DNA of 64,000 nucleotides from Elusimicrobium minutum (GTDB lineage: Bacteria > Elusimicrobiota > Elusimicrobia > Elusimicrobiales > UBA9959). Position numbers and translations under genes: made by a program. Under the pieces are notes generated by a model that was not told the origin of the DNA, made no database searches, and saw nothing but the letters and a program-made list of their open reading frames with translations. Below, in pieces: positions 8,563 through 18,270 of the stretch. The stretch is taken from the NCBI GenBank assembly GCA_020723765.1, contig DYIF01000005.1:64713-128712 (forward strand). Direction: 5' to 3'. Positions within the stretch are counted from its first letter, which is position 1, and each line of letters starts with the position of its first letter.

Positions 8563-8844
8563 CTATTTGTTTTCTTGAGAAGCGCCTTTTTCGCTGAGCG
8601 CTTTGTTATATGCGTCAAGAACCGCTTTTTCGAGTTTGCTTCTGAACTCGTTGGTTATAGGATGAGCTATATCTTTAAAACTTCCATCCTTTACTTTCCT
8701 CGACGGCATAGACACAACAAGGCCGCTTTTGCCGGTAACTATTTTAACGTTATGAACGACAAAAGTGTTGTCGAATGTTATGGTCGCAAACGCTTTAAGC
8801 TTTTCCTCCGGCCTTAGATGTATTCTGACTTCTGTTATTTCCAT
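8563..8844 (-). CDS. spoVG: SpoVG family protein
   Basis: MEITEVRIHLRPEEKLKAFATITFDNTFVVHNVKIVTGKSGLVVSMPSRK...IAHPITNEFR. Confidence 0.95.
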   Translation of the reverse strand: MEITEVRIHLRPEEKLKAFATITFDNTFVVHNVKIVTGKSGLVVSMPSRKVKDGSFKDIAHPITNEFRSKLEKAVLDAYNKALSEKGASQENK

Positions 8845-8928
8845 ACTAATACACTCCTGTTAACCAGCAAACAATGCTGTAAATAAAGGCTTAAGAAACC
8901 CCTAATGTTTCCTAAAACCTTATATATA

Positions 8929-9786
8929 TTATATAAATTTTGAAAGATAAACAAAATTATATTTCTTTTTCATTTCGAGATACGCTTTATTTATTTTATC
9001 GTAATCGTACGAAACGGCGAATACGCTGGAACCGGAGCCGCTCATAAGGACGGCTTTAAGGAATTGGCTCATATATTCTTTTACTTTTAAAACTTCGGGA
9101 TAGATTTTAAAGGTGGTTTCCTCAAGTCTATTGAAAAGAAACGAAGAAAAATCTATTTCTCCGCCCTTTTCCGTCAATTCCATGAAAACTCTAAGCTTAT
9201 CTTCCGCTATTTTATAACCGTATTTCATGCTTTGATAAATCTCTTTGGTGGAAACATTTATGCCGGGAAAAACCAAAAGAATATGAGGCATAACGGCTTT
9301 TGAGTTTAGAGGAGAGACGATTTCTCCCCTTCCTTCGCATAAAGCAAAAGATACGTTTTTTAAAAAAAACGGGACATCGCTACCCAAAGATTTTCCTATT
9401 TCAAATATTTCTTTCTCTTTTTTTATATTAAAAAGCTCCGACATACCGAGAAGAGCCGTAGCGCAATCCGATGAACCTCCCCCAAGCCCCGCGCCAAGAG
9501 GAATGTTTTTTTCAAGAATTATATCCACGCCTTGTTTTATACCGAAAGTATTTTTAAAAAGTTTTACAGCTTTATATACCAGATTTGACTCCGTCGGAAT
9601 ATCGTAAGCGTTAACGTTATTTTTAACGGTAATTTTTATCTCTTCGTCGCTTCTTTTATTAAAAACAAGATTATCGTAAAGGCCTATTTTTGCGAAAACG
9701 CTTTTTATGTTATGATAGCCGTCCTCTCTTTTGTTTAAAACCTCAAGATATAGATTTAGTTTGGCGTAAGCTTTTTTACTTACCAT
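8929..9786 (-). CDS. ispE: 4-diphosphocytidyl-2-C-methyl-D-erythritol kinase
   Basis: AYAKLNLYLEVLNKREDGYHNI; IPLGAGLGGGSSDCA; MSGSGSSVFAV. Confidence 0.95.
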   Translation of the reverse strand: MVSKKAYAKLNLYLEVLNKREDGYHNIKSVFAKIGLYDNLVFNKRSDEEIKITVKNNVNAYDIPTESNLVYKAVKLFKNTFGIKQGVDIILEKNIPLGAGLGGGSSDCATALLGMSELFNIKKEKEIFEIGKSLGSDVPFFLKNVSFALCEGRGEIVSPLNSKAVMPHILLVFPGINVSTKEIYQSMKYGYKIAEDKLRVFMELTEKGGEIDFSSFLFNRLEETTFKIYPEVLKVKEYMSQFLKAVLMSGSGSSVFAVSYDYDKINKAYLEMKKKYNFVYLSKFI

Positions 9787-11959
9787 ACTCTATCTTAATC
9801 TCCTCGGATTTAAGTCTTATTAAAGCTTTTGGGAATTCAAACTCCGCGGAATAAGGCATATAATAATTTAAAAAATCGGAGTAATCCTGTTTGGTAGGCC
9901 TAAAATCGGAAAATCTTATTTTCATATTTATATCGGATTCGTAATCTATTAAATCTAACGCAAACGGATTTTTATCCATACATAGCTTTACCTTATCCCC
10001 TTTCTTAAAAATATCCGAATAATAAAAACATCCGTTTTCATACTTAACGGATTTTATTTCTTTTTTAAAATCCCAGTAATAAAGCGCCTGAGAGTACCAC
10101 CTGAAAATAAAAGACATCAAAACGGAATATCTTTCAATATCCGAAGCCGATATTCTTTCGTCTCCGATTTCGGAGTTAAAATTATATTTGTTTTTATTCA
10201 TTTCTATTTCAAGAATAGGGGTAAATAAAGGGCCCAATACTTTAAAAGAAATATATTTTTCCTTCGGAATAGATATTAAAAATCCGTTAAAAGTAAATTT
10301 GATATTTTTCTTTTTTAAAAATTTCCTGTATTCCGCGTTAAATTCCAGATTGAAATTGGAGTTGTTTTTAAACTCAGGGCAATTTAAAACCGAATCCGAA
10401 AATAAGTAATAAGGTTCCAATTTATCCAGAAAAGAAAAAACCTTCGAATTTATCTGTTCCGAGTTTTTGGCCCCGTTAATGACGGATATTTTATAGTTTT
10501 GATAAGCATCCTGGTATCTTGAAAGCTTTAAAAGTATATCGGCGTAATGCTCGTATATCAGAGGATCGTTTTCCCTATTATATTTGGATATTAAGGATAT
10601 GGATTTTTCCATATAAGAAAGAGCCTTCTCATAATCTCCTTTTTTATAATAACCCCAGGCTAAAGAATCCAGATAAGCCGAGTTTTCTTTATCCAAGGAG
10701 ACCGCTTTTTCCACCATTTCTATCGCCTCGTCCAGTTTTATTCCTCTGTCTATCAACGAATAACCCAAATAGTTTAAAACGGAATGGTCGTTCGGATTTT
10801 TGACCAGAAGCTCTCTAAAGTTTTTTTCAAAACAATCTATTTCGTTTAACCTTTCGCAAACCACCGCCAAATTATATTTAGCCTCGTAATTGTTGGGATT
10901 GGTCGAAACGACGAGTTCAAACAATTTTTTTATCTCTTTATCGTTTTCTTTTTTCCCTTCGTCCATTAAACCCAAAGCTAAATAATAGGCTATCTCGTTA
11001 TTGTCCGGCCACTTTTTGTTTGCGTTTCTTAAGATTTCTACGGCTGATTTCAAATCCCCCATCATTATGTCGAAATAACTCATTTTCAAAACCGCATCGA
11101 CATCTTCGTCCCATCCTTTTATTCGCAAAAGATATTTTTTGGCCGAAGCGTAATCTTTTCTTTCCTCGGCCAGCAAAGAAAGCCACCATAAGGCCTTCGA
11201 ATTTAAAGGATTTATCTCAAGCGTCTTTGAAAAATAATTTTCGGCTAACTGATATTTTTTTTGCGAGAGATATATCTCGGCTATTCTGTTTGCGACCTCC
11301 GCGGTCGGCTCGACCGAAAAAAGCCTTTCATACCATTTTATCGCGTTATCCCACTCCCCCTTTTCGTCGTAATATGTGGCCATAAAATAATAAGGTTTTA
11401 GATTATACTGATCCGCCTTTATGGCAAGCTCCATATATTCTTTGGTCTTTTTTTCGTCTTTTTTCATTGAGTATAAAACCCCGATGTTATAATAAGCGTC
11501 CGCCTTAAAAGAAGGATCTATCTCTATTATCTTTTTAAAATATTTTTCGGACTCGAATATGTTATCGCTTGAAAGAACGGCAAGTTGATAATAAGCGTCT
11601 ATGTTTTCGGGGTCCAACTCTACGGCTTTTTTATACGCTTTATAAGCCTCTTCCCTTTTCCCCTCTCCGGCTAAAGAATTGCCGTATATTATCCAGTTAT
11701 CGGCCGTAGTGGAATCCACCTCGACAATCTTGGAAGCTATATCTCCGCTGCGATTATTCATACCCGCCCTTACCGATATCATATATAAATATTTATAAAG
11801 ATAAGGATCTTTATCTATTTTTGTTATATTATCTACTATGTCGAAACTTTTTTTATAATCTCCTATCTTTTCGTAATACAAAGCATCTACGAAATCCGAA
11901 TATTTGGAAGCGTCTAAAAGGCAGGGGATAAAAAACACAAACCAAATAAATTTTCTCAT
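9776..11959 (-). CDS. TPR-repeat protein, probably exported
   Basis: Signal peptide-like N-terminus and many TPR units (YNIGVLYSMKKDEKKTKEYMELAIKAD, AYYQLAVLSSD...). Confidence 0.85.
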   Translation of the reverse strand: MRKFIWFVFFIPCLLDASKYSDFVDALYYEKIGDYKKSFDIVDNITKIDKDPYLYKYLYMISVRAGMNNRSGDIASKIVEVDSTTADNWIIYGNSLAGEGKREEAYKAYKKAVELDPENIDAYYQLAVLSSDNIFESEKYFKKIIEIDPSFKADAYYNIGVLYSMKKDEKKTKEYMELAIKADQYNLKPYYFMATYYDEKGEWDNAIKWYERLFSVEPTAEVANRIAEIYLSQKKYQLAENYFSKTLEINPLNSKALWWLSLLAEERKDYASAKKYLLRIKGWDEDVDAVLKMSYFDIMMGDLKSAVEILRNANKKWPDNNEIAYYLALGLMDEGKKENDKEIKKLFELVVSTNPNNYEAKYNLAVVCERLNEIDCFEKNFRELLVKNPNDHSVLNYLGYSLIDRGIKLDEAIEMVEKAVSLDKENSAYLDSLAWGYYKKGDYEKALSYMEKSISLISKYNRENDPLIYEHYADILLKLSRYQDAYQNYKISVINGAKNSEQINSKVFSFLDKLEPYYLFSDSVLNCPEFKNNSNFNLEFNAEYRKFLKKKNIKFTFNGFLISIPKEKYISFKVLGPLFTPILEIEMNKNKYNFNSEIGDERISASDIERYSVLMSFIFRWYSQALYYWDFKKEIKSVKYENGCFYYSDIFKKGDKVKLCMDKNPFALDLIDYESDINMKIRFSDFRPTKQDYSDFLNYYMPYSAEFEFPKALIRLKSEEIKIEYGK

Positions 11960-12387
11960 ACAATCTCCTTTCTCATTAAAAGAGCGTCATACTTTAAATC
12001 ATAGTATTTTTTTCTCAAGTTATAAACCTCAAAACCGAATTTTTTATAAAGAGAAATGGCAGGTTCGTTTTTTTCGTTTACCTCAAGCAATATCCTTTTT
12101 ACGCCGTTATTTTTGGCATATGACAGAGCATACTCCATCAGCTTAAAACCTATCCCATGGCCGATATTCGATTTTGAAACCACCAGAGTATTTATTTCCA
12201 TCTCTTCTTTAAAATCCCATATGTTTATAAACCCTTTTACCCCTCCGTCGTCGTAAACGAAAATTTTAGAATAATCCTTTTCAAATTCCTTTAAAAAACC
12301 GACCTCTCCCCATTTTGGATAATCGGGCCATTGGTTTTCTATATCCGTTATTTTTTTTATGTCTTCTTTTTTAGCCGTTCTTATCAT
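11956..12387 (-). CDS. rimI: GNAT acetyltransferase, RimI-like
   Basis: NTLVVSKSNIGHGIGFKLMEYALSYAKNNGVKRILLEVNEKNEPAISLYKKFGFE; adjacent to tsaB. Confidence 0.85.
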   Translation of the reverse strand: MIRTAKKEDIKKITDIENQWPDYPKWGEVGFLKEFEKDYSKIFVYDDGGVKGFINIWDFKEEMEINTLVVSKSNIGHGIGFKLMEYALSYAKNNGVKRILLEVNEKNEPAISLYKKFGFEVYNLRKKYYDLKYDALLMRKEIV

Positions 12388-13037
12388 AACTCAAACTTAG
12401 CCGGCTTTAAATAAAAAGGCGATATGTCTTTTTTGTCAAAATAATTTGCGGCTTTTATTATGTTTTCGCAAATTACTTTAGATAAGCTCAAATCCGCTTT
12501 TTTATACTCCGAAAATAAATCGTAAACGCTCGGGTTATCTTCATTGTCGGTTATTAAAAGGCCGTCGAAACCTTTCATTTTTTTAAAAAGGTTCTCTTTG
12601 GAAATCCATACCGGAGTTTCTTTTAAAAAAATCTTTTCTTTTTTTATCTCGTAATCCGCTAAGTAATACTCGTCCTTAAAAGCGTTAAGCACCGCTCTTA
12701 TTCTTCTGTCTCTTTTATCTTTTTCAAAAACATTATATGTCAAAAGCTCAAAAACATCCACTCCACTTACCTCGCAACCGGACAAAGCGGTATAGACCGA
12801 AGCGAAAGCGTAAGCAGAACGTATTCCGGTAAACCTTCCCGGACCTCTTACAAGACATATCTTCGATATATCTTTAAAATCGCATTTAAAAATTTTAACC
12901 ATTTTTTTTATCCTCTCAAACATTACCTCTTCGAAGTTGGTTATTTTTTGAGAATAATTCAGATATTTTTCTCCGTTTGTCAAAGAAATCTTCAAAAAAG
13001 AAGAATAAGAAGAAACTCCCAATGTTATTTTATTCAT
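12384..13037 (-). CDS. tsaB: tRNA t6A biosynthesis protein TsaB
   Basis: ICLVRGPGRFTGIRSAYAFASVYTALSGCEVSGVDVFELL; next to tsaE. Confidence 0.9.
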   Translation of the reverse strand: MNKITLGVSSYSSFLKISLTNGEKYLNYSQKITNFEEVMFERIKKMVKIFKCDFKDISKICLVRGPGRFTGIRSAYAFASVYTALSGCEVSGVDVFELLTYNVFEKDKRDRRIRAVLNAFKDEYYLADYEIKKEKIFLKETPVWISKENLFKKMKGFDGLLITDNEDNPSVYDLFSEYKKADLSLSKVICENIIKAANYFDKKDISPFYLKPAKFEL

Positions 13038-13464
13038 ATTTTTTTATTTTTATCTCCCTTTCATCGTTTTTAATCATTTTAATCTCTACGGAATAAGGTT
13101 TGAACATAAAATACTTTTCAATATCGTAAGGCCACTCTATGGCGACGATATTGTTTTCGTTCACATATTCTATTAGTTCTTCAAAATCGAATTTCCCGTT
13201 TATTCTGTAGAAATCGAAATGTATTAAATTCAATCTTTCGGCTTTATAAACGGACATCAAAGAAAAACTCGAACTTATAACCCTTTTGTCCGAGCCGAGT
13301 CCCTTTAAAACCCCGTTTAAAAAAGTGGTTTTGCCAGCTCCTATCTCTCCGCTTAAAAGAATCATATCAGCGGGTTTAAGAGTTAAAGAAAAATCGAAAG
13401 CCTGTTTTTTAGTTTCTTCGGGACTTTTAGTTTTTAAAATGTTCAAAATTTTTAATCTTCCCAT
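13030..13464 (-). CDS. tsaE: tRNA t6A biosynthesis ATPase TsaE (start uncertain)
   Basis: LLSGEIGAGKTTFLNGVLKGLGSDKRVISSSFSLMSVYKAERLNLIHFDFYRI; IEWPYDIEKY. Confidence 0.92.
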   Translation of the reverse strand: MGRLKILNILKTKSPEETKKQAFDFSLTLKPADMILLSGEIGAGKTTFLNGVLKGLGSDKRVISSSFSLMSVYKAERLNLIHFDFYRINGKFDFEELIEYVNENNIVAIEWPYDIEKYFMFKPYSVEIKMIKNDEREIKIKKYE

Positions 13465-14398
13465 GGTAATTTAAAACCTCTACTCCGACGCCATTGTCGC
13501 AAAAACCCAAGATATTCAAATCTTTTATTTTTTTAGAAAGAGAGTTAAATTTTTCTTCAGGTATTGTAAAGATAAGATTGTAATCTTCTCCTCCGAAAAG
13601 AGCGTATTTACGCGCATCTTTTTTTTCCTTTTCGGCCCATTTAATTAAAACCGGGTGAGCGGATTTTAACAGTTTATCGTAGTAAATTTTAACCTTAATA
13701 TTATTTAAGCCGGCCAGTATCTCCGCGCTTTTATATAAACCGTCCGAGTTATCTATCATCGCCGAAGCGTAATTTGAAATTTCCGCGGCCTCTAAAGAGT
13801 ATATTCTGGGCTTTACAAATAAAGAAACAAGTTTTTTTTCAATCTCGCTCAAGGACTCTCTTTTCCTATTAACCATAATATCAACGGCGGCTGCGGAAAA
13901 TCCCATTTTGCCGACGGAACACAATAAATGACCGGGGGTTGCTCCCGATCTTTTTATTAATTTGTTTTTTTTAACTTCCCCAACCAATGTCATAGAAAAA
14001 AATATATCTTTGCTTTTTGTGAGATTTCCGCCTATGTTAATAATCGAAAAAAAATCAAGCTCTTTTTTAAGCCCGTTTAAAAATTCGCTAACCCATATAT
14101 CGTTTACTTTATCGAAATTTATGCCTCCGCTTACAAGACAATAAAGAGGCTTAGCGTCCCCCATAGAATAAATATCGCTTACGTTCATCCTGACAAGTTT
14201 CGACGCTATTTCTTTAGGCTTTAAAAAAGAAAGGATAAAATGAGTATTTTCTACTATCTCATCCACGGTAAAAAGAAAATATTTTTTTTTATCTTTAAAA
14301 TCTATTACCGCGGTATCGTCCCCGGGCCCCAATACGATACTCTTATCTTTTTTTGAAAAAAGCTTTATTATTTTATCTATAAGTTTAGATTCTTTCAT
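13427..14398 (-). CDS. thiL: Thiamine-monophosphate kinase
   Basis: IVLGPGDDTAVIDF; MNVSDIYSMGDAKPLYCLVSGGI; AMIDNSDGLYKSAEIL; LFGGEDYNLIFT. Confidence 0.9.
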   Translation of the reverse strand: MKESKLIDKIIKLFSKKDKSIVLGPGDDTAVIDFKDKKKYFLFTVDEIVENTHFILSFLKPKEIASKLVRMNVSDIYSMGDAKPLYCLVSGGINFDKVNDIWVSEFLNGLKKELDFFSIINIGGNLTKSKDIFFSMTLVGEVKKNKLIKRSGATPGHLLCSVGKMGFSAAAVDIMVNRKRESLSEIEKKLVSLFVKPRIYSLEAAEISNYASAMIDNSDGLYKSAEILAGLNNIKVKIYYDKLLKSAHPVLIKWAEKEKKDARKYALFGGEDYNLIFTIPEEKFNSLSKKIKDLNILGFCDNGVGVEVLNYHGKIKNFEHFKN

Positions 14399-14399
14399 C

Positions 14400-15272
14400 T
14401 CATCCTTTTATTTTTTTAAAAGCCTTCCCTAAACTTTCAAGTATATCTATTGCGGTAACCGAATATTCAGAGCCTTCGGATAGCGCTATCTCGCCCGCTA
14501 ATGAATGAATATAAACTCCGCAAATGGAAGCTTTGAGAGCCGTGGTTTTATCAAAACCCTCTTGTTTTCCCATCTGAGCCCATATGCCGGCTATAATTCC
14601 GCAAAGAACATCCCCGGATCCCGCTTTTGAAAGAGCGGAGTTGGGTTTATCCAAAACAAATGTCTCTTTCCCGTCGGTTATTATCGTCTTATAGTCTTTT
14701 AAAACCACGACTCCCCCCGTCTTTTCGGCCATACAAACGGCCGCCTTCTCACCTTTGAAACCGCAAAACCTTTCGGCTTCGCCGGTATGAGGAGTCAGTA
14801 TTGAGGGAATTTTTTTCATAAAAGAAATATCCTTCGTTTTGCCTAAAGCGTTTATGCCGTCCGCATCTATCACCGAAGGCAAAGATAACTTTCTTATTAT
14901 TTTTACCGCCGTTTTAACTGCCTCTTTATCGTCTCCCAAACCGGGTCCCAATAAAAGCAGGTCAAACTTCTTTTTCTTTGAAATTTCTTCGATTTTATCA
15001 AAAACGCTATCGTCCATATAATCGGTTTTTTTATCGGAAGAATAAACTATGGCTTCGGGAACCATTTGAGAAACAATCGGTTTTAATTTATCGGTTACAA
15101 CCGATACCGCAAGCCCCGCTCCCGCTTTTAAAGAAGATTTTAAGCAAAGAAAACAAGCTCCCGCCATAGGATAAGAGCCGGCTATTACCAGAATTTTTCC
15201 AAAGTCGTATTTATTGGATTTATCGTCTCTTTTAGGAAGTAACTTTTTCGCATATTCTTTTGTTATATTCAT
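14400..15272 (-). CDS. nnrD: NAD(P)H-hydrate dehydratase (ADP/ATP-dependent), without NnrE domain
   Basis: GKILVIAGSYPMAGACFLCLKSSLKAGAGL; LLLGPGLG; IDADGINAL; LTPHTGEAERF; AGSGDVLCGIIAG. Start at 15272 avoids the acpS overlap. Confidence 0.88.
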   Translation of the reverse strand: MNITKEYAKKLLPKRDDKSNKYDFGKILVIAGSYPMAGACFLCLKSSLKAGAGLAVSVVTDKLKPIVSQMVPEAIVYSSDKKTDYMDDSVFDKIEEISKKKKFDLLLLGPGLGDDKEAVKTAVKIIRKLSLPSVIDADGINALGKTKDISFMKKIPSILTPHTGEAERFCGFKGEKAAVCMAEKTGGVVVLKDYKTIITDGKETFVLDKPNSALSKAGSGDVLCGIIAGIWAQMGKQEGFDKTTALKASICGVYIHSLAGEIALSEGSEYSVTAIDILESLGKAFKKIKG

Positions 15273-15279
15273 ATCGGTT

Positions 15280-15639
15280 TCAATCTTCCCAAACAAATAC
15301 CGCACAGGCGTAAGAAGCCGTATGAGAGACGCTCAGTTTTCCTTTTATTTTTAAACCTTTTACGAAAACAAAAGGCATACCGTTTTCTTTGTTTACTATT
15401 TTAATATCTTTAAGAGAAATTTTGTTTATCAAATGGAATATTTTTTTATTATCCGAAGATTTTAAAGCTTTTATAAAAGCCTCTTTGGCTGCGAACTTCC
15501 CCGAGTATCTTTCATCTTTGTTTTTAAATCTTTCGCAGTAATCTATTTCTTCTTTTGAAAAAACCTTATTTACAAACTTCTGGTTTTTTATTAATTTTTT
15601 TATTCTTTTTACTTCGACGATATCAATGCCTATATTCAT
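15280..15639 (-). CDS. acpS: Holo-[acyl-carrier-protein] synthase
   Basis: MNIGIDIVEVKRIKKLI...VFSKEEIDYCERFKNKDERYSGKFAAKEAFIKAL; LSVSHTASYACA. Confidence 0.95.
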   Translation of the reverse strand: MNIGIDIVEVKRIKKLIKNQKFVNKVFSKEEIDYCERFKNKDERYSGKFAAKEAFIKALKSSDNKKIFHLINKISLKDIKIVNKENGMPFVFVKGLKIKGKLSVSHTASYACAVFVWED

Positions 15640-17507
15640 CTTACGGTAACGCTCTTGGCTAAGTTTCTCGGTTTATCTATGTCTCTTCCTCTTTTCAAGG
15701 CGGTATAATAAGCGAAAAGCTGAAGAGGTATTACGGTTAAAACGGGAGCGAAATATTCGGAAACCTTGGGTATTTTTATATAAAAATCGGGCCTTATGAA
15801 TTTTTTGGAATCCTCGTCGGCTATGGCTATGACTTTCCCGCCTCTGGCTTTGGTTTCTTCTATATTACCTTTAATCAAATCCAGCTCCGTCTGGGTTGTG
15901 GCTATCGCGACGACGGGCATACCATCGCTTATAATGGCTATCGGCCCATGCTTCATTTCCCCCGCCGCATAACCCTCCGCGTGGAGATAAGATATCTCTT
16001 TAAGTTTAAGAGCCCCTTCAAGGGCTATCGGATAGTTAATCCCTCTGGCTATAAATAGATAATCGTTTCTGTCTTCAAATTTATCCACTATCTCTTTAAC
16101 ATATTCCTCGCATTCTAAAGTTTTTTTAATCAATTTGGGAATTTCCAAAAGCTCCTCGGCAAATTCCCTCGCCTTTGTTATGAGAAGATTTCCTTTTATG
16201 TAAGAGAAATGAAGAGCGAGAACATATAAAGCCGCAAGTTGAGCGGTAAAGGCTTTGGTTGAGGCCACCGCTATCTCCGGACCGCAATGGGTGTATATCA
16301 CGTAATCGGACTCTCTGGATATGGTCGAGCCCACGGTATTTGTAATCGCGAATATTTTATTTCCGTTTTTCTTTGCCGATCTTATGGCCTCTAATGTATC
16401 CGCGGTCTCACCGGATTGGCTTATCGCTATTACCAAAGCTTTTTTGTCTATTATTTTTGCCCTTTGAGGAAATTCACTTGCAAGATCTATATCGGATTTA
16501 ATTCCCAATTTTTCAAAAAGATATTTACCGACATAGGCCGCATGATACGCCGTTCCGCATGCGATAAACTGAATGGAAGAAAAGTTTTTAATCTCTTCTA
16601 TCGTAAGGTTTATCTCTTTATTTAAAATATACTCTCCGACCGGCAAAACTCTTCTGGCTATGGTATTTTCAAAACCCATCTCCTGCTCGTGTATTTCTTT
16701 AAGCATGAAATGTTTATATCCGCCCTTCTCCGCCATTTTTATGTCCCAGTCTATCTTTTTTATGTCCTTGTTTTTTTTCTTTCCGTTGAAATCGAAAAAA
16801 ACTATATTGTTTTTATCTATGAAAGCGATCTCGTCGTCGTCCATAAAATAAACGTTATTTGTATATTCCAGAAAACCCGCCACATCCGAACTTAAAAAAT
16901 TTTCCCCTTCTCCTTTTCCTATCACAAGCGGACTGAATCGTCTTGCCGCAAGTATAACACCGGGAACTTTATTCCATATAACCGCGATTGCGAAACTTCC
17001 TTTTAATTTATTTAACGTATTTAAAAAAGCCTGAAAAAAAATGGGATGGAGCATTTCCAATCTGTTCGATTTTCCGCCTTTGTTCAGCTTCTTGATATTA
17101 TCTTCTATAAGATGGACTATCACCTCGGTATCGGTGTCGGATTTAAAATTATGATCTTTCAACTCGTTTTTTATTTCTATGTAATTTTCGATTATGCCGT
17201 TATGGACTATGACTATGGAACCGTCGCAGTCGGTATGAGGATGAGCGTTTTCTTCGTTTGGAACTCCGTGAGTGGCCCATCTGGTATGAGCTATTCCGGC
17301 GGATATGTTTTTATATTTTTTATTCGATATTTTTTCGCTCAACGCCTCGACCCTTCCCTTTACGCGATCCAAAAAAAGTTCCCCTTTAGAGCTTTCAATG
17401 GCTATACCGCAGGAATCGTATCCTCTATACTCGAGTCTTTTAAGCCCTTTTAAAAGGACTTCCCAGGCGTTATTTTTTTCTCCGGCATAGCCGACTATAC
17501 CGCACAT
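15636..17507 (-). CDS. glmS: Glutamine--fructose-6-phosphate aminotransferase
   Basis: MCGIVGYAGEKNNAWEVLLKGLKRLEYRGYDSCGIAIE; HTRWATHGVPNEENAHPH; C-terminal SIS domains; DKPRNLAKSVTVR. Confidence 0.98.
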   Translation of the reverse strand: MCGIVGYAGEKNNAWEVLLKGLKRLEYRGYDSCGIAIESSKGELFLDRVKGRVEALSEKISNKKYKNISAGIAHTRWATHGVPNEENAHPHTDCDGSIVIVHNGIIENYIEIKNELKDHNFKSDTDTEVIVHLIEDNIKKLNKGGKSNRLEMLHPIFFQAFLNTLNKLKGSFAIAVIWNKVPGVILAARRFSPLVIGKGEGENFLSSDVAGFLEYTNNVYFMDDDEIAFIDKNNIVFFDFNGKKKNKDIKKIDWDIKMAEKGGYKHFMLKEIHEQEMGFENTIARRVLPVGEYILNKEINLTIEEIKNFSSIQFIACGTAYHAAYVGKYLFEKLGIKSDIDLASEFPQRAKIIDKKALVIAISQSGETADTLEAIRSAKKNGNKIFAITNTVGSTISRESDYVIYTHCGPEIAVASTKAFTAQLAALYVLALHFSYIKGNLLITKAREFAEELLEIPKLIKKTLECEEYVKEIVDKFEDRNDYLFIARGINYPIALEGALKLKEISYLHAEGYAAGEMKHGPIAIISDGMPVVAIATTQTELDLIKGNIEETKARGGKVIAIADEDSKKFIRPDFYIKIPKVSEYFAPVLTVIPLQLFAYYTALKRGRDIDKPRNLAKSVTVR

Positions 17508-17516
17508 CTAAAACCT

Positions 17517-18242
17517 CTAACCTATTATTTCTTTCATCTGAGAAACCGCCGTTTTAAGGCCGACGAAAACGGCTCTTGAAATTATGGAAAAACCGATGTT
17601 CAAGCACTCCATGCCTTCTATCTGAGCCACCGGTCTTACGTTATAATAATCTAAGCCGTGACCGGAATGAAGATTCATATTAAGTTCCTTTACAAGATAA
17701 GACGCAAGCTGGAGTCTTTCAAGCTCTTTGGCCTGATTTTTCTTTCCCCAGCTTTCGGAATAAGCTTTTGTGCAAAGCTCCACGGTATCCGCTCCTATTT
17801 TATATCCGGTTCTTATATCGTCCGCGTTAGGATCTAAAAACAAACTGACTTCTATACCTTTGTCGGAAAGTGTCTTTATTGTTTTTTCAACCTCTTTTAC
17901 CATCGATTTATCCTTTAAGTTAAGACCGCCTTCGGTGGTAAGTTCCCCCGGCTTTTCGGGAACTATGCAGACCGAATCGGGCTTGTGTTTTAAAGCGATA
18001 TTTCTCATCTCGTCGTTTGCCGCCATTTCTAAATGAATAAAACATCTTACTTCCTTTCTCATCCTTTCCAGATCTTCTTCCTGCATATGCCTTCTGTCGC
18101 CTCTTATATGCATTACTATCATATCGGCTCCGGATGTCAAAGCGACTCTCGCCGCCTCTATGGGGTCGGGATTCGATATCATTCTGGCCTGCCTTAAAGT
18201 CGCTATATGGTCCAGATTGACTCCTAATTTTACATCGGACAT
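17517..18242 (-). CDS. pdxJ: Pyridoxine 5'-phosphate synthase
   Basis: LGVNLDHIATLRQARMISNPDPIEAARVALTSGADMIVMHIRGDRRHMQ; LHSGHGLDYYNV; NIGFSIISRAVFVGL. Confidence 0.97.
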   Translation of the reverse strand: MSDVKLGVNLDHIATLRQARMISNPDPIEAARVALTSGADMIVMHIRGDRRHMQEEDLERMRKEVRCFIHLEMAANDEMRNIALKHKPDSVCIVPEKPGELTTEGGLNLKDKSMVKEVEKTIKTLSDKGIEVSLFLDPNADDIRTGYKIGADTVELCTKAYSESWGKKNQAKELERLQLASYLVKELNMNLHSGHGLDYYNVRPVAQIEGMECLNIGFSIISRAVFVGLKTAVSQMKEIIG

Positions 18243-18270
18243 AAAACCTCCCTAAAAATACTTTACAAAA

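Noticed and set aside
13427-13464. 38-nt overlap of thiL and tsaE as a possible dual-coding region
   Set aside because: Most likely caused by a mis-assigned upstream tsaE start; downstream initiation codons are possible.
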